DNA from: Spyradenecus sp045634445
GTDB lineage: Bacteria; Verrucomicrobiota; Kiritimatiellia; RFP12; DVOR01
NCBI GenBank assembly: GCA_045634445.1
Contig: JAZRAG010000074.1
Location: 1-13,715, forward strand
DNA length: 13,715 bases
Direction of reading: 5' to 3'
Part shown: positions 12,966-13,715 of the stretch, one piece after another
Numbering within the stretch: the first letter of the stretch is position 1
Layout of the letters: each line of letters starts with the position of its first letter
Notes under the pieces: generated by a model
The model's database searches: none
What the model was told of the DNA's origin: nothing
The model's input: only the letters and a program-made list of their open reading frames with translations
Position numbers and translations under genes: made by a program

Positions 12966-13047
12966 CAAAACAAGCCTTTTTCAACTTCAAAACAAGCCTT
13001 TTTGGAATTGAAAAAGGGTTCTTTTAAGAAGCAAAACAAGCCTTTTT
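12966..13047. repeat. 22-bp-period array (core CAAAACAAGCCTTTTT)
   Basis: Identical 16-bp cores start at 12966, 12988 and 13032. The gaps are 22 and 44 bp, and the slot at 13010 holds a degenerate unit (GAAAAAGGGTTCTTTT) that keeps the A-run/T-run ends, so the array is four units of 16 bp plus 6-bp variable spacers. The core has AAAA/TTTT inverted ends. It starts 54 bp after the DUF3298 stop and ends 87 bp before the next -35 box. The design matches the array before coaD, although the core sequence differs. Confidence 0.82.
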
Positions 13048-13103
13048 CAAAAAGCCCTCTTTTTGGCCCTTTTCGCGGGGTACTTGAGAGGTGCTTTTTG
13101 TAT

Positions 13104-13115
13104 TACCTATAGGTA
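13104..13115. promoter_or_regulatory. Perfect 12-bp palindrome, possible operator
   Basis: TACCTATAGGTA, centred 25 bp upstream of the -35 box of the downstream gene. It is perfectly symmetric with no spacer. Operator function is inference from position. Confidence 0.4.
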
Positions 13116-13134
13116 GAAAAGGTGCGAAAATGAT

Positions 13135-13163
13135 TTGAAAAAACGGGGCGTGTGTGGTAGCAT
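13135..13163 (+). promoter_or_regulatory. Promoter of the secreted glycosidase gene
   Basis: TTGAAA (13135-13140), a 17-bp spacer, and TAGCAT (13158-13163). The ATG at 13173 is 9 bp beyond the -10 box, leaving a leader of at most a few bases. Confidence 0.65.
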
Positions 13164-13172
13164 ACACGTATT

Positions 13173-13709
13173 ATGAAAACTGTATCTTTTCTTTCTTTGA
13201 TGGCTGCCTTGCTCGCATCGTCCGTAATGGCAAATAATGCGCAGCAGCAGGTGGTTCCGTTGCAGCAAATTGCTGATACGTTGAATGTGGCCGCGCGCGT
13301 TGAAGGCGACCAGTTTAAGGTGCCCGTCCTCAAGGATGTGGATATTCGCTTTTTGGGTGCAGACTATGAACAGCTCATCACGCCGGAAGGCAACGTCTTA
13401 AAGCCGTTGACCGACACCCGCGTGAAGGTAAGCTTCACGGTGTGCCGTGGTGGCGAAACCGCAGTTTCGCGCGATTACGAAGTGGTGGTGCCGGGTCAAG
13501 TGACACCCGCACAGGACGCCAATCCGCGTCCGCTCGTCTTCCCTGAATTGTTGAACTGGGCAGGCGGCACTGGCGCTTACACCCTGGGCGATACTGTGGT
13601 TTTGAGCGGTGCTACGCCTGAAATGGCAAAGCAGTTGACCGCAGAAATGCGCCATCTCTTGTGCTGCAAAGTGGTCTCCCGCTGCACGGCAAGCACGCCG
13701 TGGTGGTAG
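13173..13709 (+). CDS. N-terminal part of a secreted glycosidase (GH20 beta-N-acetylhexosaminidase-like), frame probably broken near the window end
   Basis: A signal peptide (MKTVSFLSLMAALLASSVMA, cut before NNAQQQ) is followed at about 38-108 by an Ig-like segment of the atrophied bacterial Ig type (VKDVDI-like strand, then PLTDTRVKVSFTV and SRDYEVVVPG). After it comes a stretch NPRPLVFPELLNWAGGTGAYTLGD (119-142), which resembles the start of the N-terminal domain of family 20 hexosaminidases (PxVxPxLxEWxGGxGxFxL); this is recalled similarity. The 178-residue ORF ends at a TAG at 13707-13709 with an odd Cys/Trp-rich tail (LLCCKVVSRCTASTPWW). In another frame, codons from 13685 read HGKHAVVVVL up to the window edge, which suits this domain better. 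A frameshift between about 13650 and 13690, or an assembly error, is therefore likely. The start follows a promoter directly, without a Shine-Dalgarno sequence. Confidence 0.55.
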   Translation: MKTVSFLSLMAALLASSVMANNAQQQVVPLQQIADTLNVAARVEGDQFKVPVLKDVDIRFLGADYEQLITPEGNVLKPLTDTRVKVSFTVCRGGETAVSRDYEVVVPGQVTPAQDANPRPLVFPELLNWAGGTGAYTLGDTVVLSGATPEMAKQLTAEMRHLLCCKVVSRCTASTPWW

Positions 13710-13715
13710 TTCTGG

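Noticed and set aside
3736..13047. CRISPR array reading of the two 22-bp arrays
   Set aside because: Units are 16 bp with 6-bp spacers, four per site, without leader or cas genes.

Overview
The window looks like a chromosomal segment from a Gram-negative bacterium of the Planctomycetes-Verrucomicrobia-Chlamydiae group, most plausibly a gut Kiritimatiellota or Lentisphaerota relative. This is inference. It rests on a large acidic LamG-type secreted protein, a Chlamydia/Verrucomicrobia-like FabD nucleophile motif (GLSLGE instead of GHSLGE), a zinc-ribbon L32, a REP-associated transposase of the two-domain kind, and an apparent family 20 hexosaminidase N-terminus. No marker here fixes the taxon. 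There are no tRNA or rRNA genes and no CRISPR array.

Layout. 1-2370 is the 3' part of a large secreted LamG/beta-rich protein, closed by a strong terminator. 2430-3710 is a REP-type module: a Y1/HUH RAYT-like transposase flanked by two direct copies of a hairpin-rich repeat of about 120 bp; its stop codon lies inside the downstream copy. 3736-3817 is a short array with an exact 22-bp period, followed by a near-consensus promoter. 3920-8383 is a lipid and housekeeping cluster: coaD, a DUF177/YceD gene, rpmF, plsX, then fabD, fabG and acpP behind a second promoter, ending in a terminator. It supplies phosphopantetheine chemistry (CoaD), the ACP itself, malonyl transfer (FabD), ketoacyl reduction (FabG) and acyl-phosphate formation for phospholipid synthesis (PlsX). 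fabH and fabF are not in the cluster.

8450-8990 is intergenic and holds a stand-alone structured RNA candidate of about 190 nt with its own promoter and terminator. Converging on it from the minus strand is a 5'-truncated reading frame that resembles a phage/polymorphic-toxin endoribonuclease (barnase-EndoU-ColicinE5/D-RelE-like), lying just beyond the terminator of glnS. glnS is transcribed leftward and is divergent from a TIM-barrel sugar-isomerase-like gene followed by a secreted DUF3298 protein. 12912-13172 holds a second 22-bp-period array, a 12-bp palindrome and a promoter. This leads into the start of a probable secreted glycosidase whose frame breaks close to the window end.

Two patterns recur. 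First, four genes that begin a transcript (RAYT, coaD, the TIM-barrel gene, the glycosidase) have a -10 box ending only 6-9 bp before the ATG, so their mRNAs are probably leaderless, whereas downstream operon genes carry good Shine-Dalgarno sequences. Second, both short arrays share a design of a 16-bp conserved core plus a 6-bp variable spacer, although their cores differ. The second pattern, together with the orphan RNA and the toxin remnant, is the least explained content of the window.
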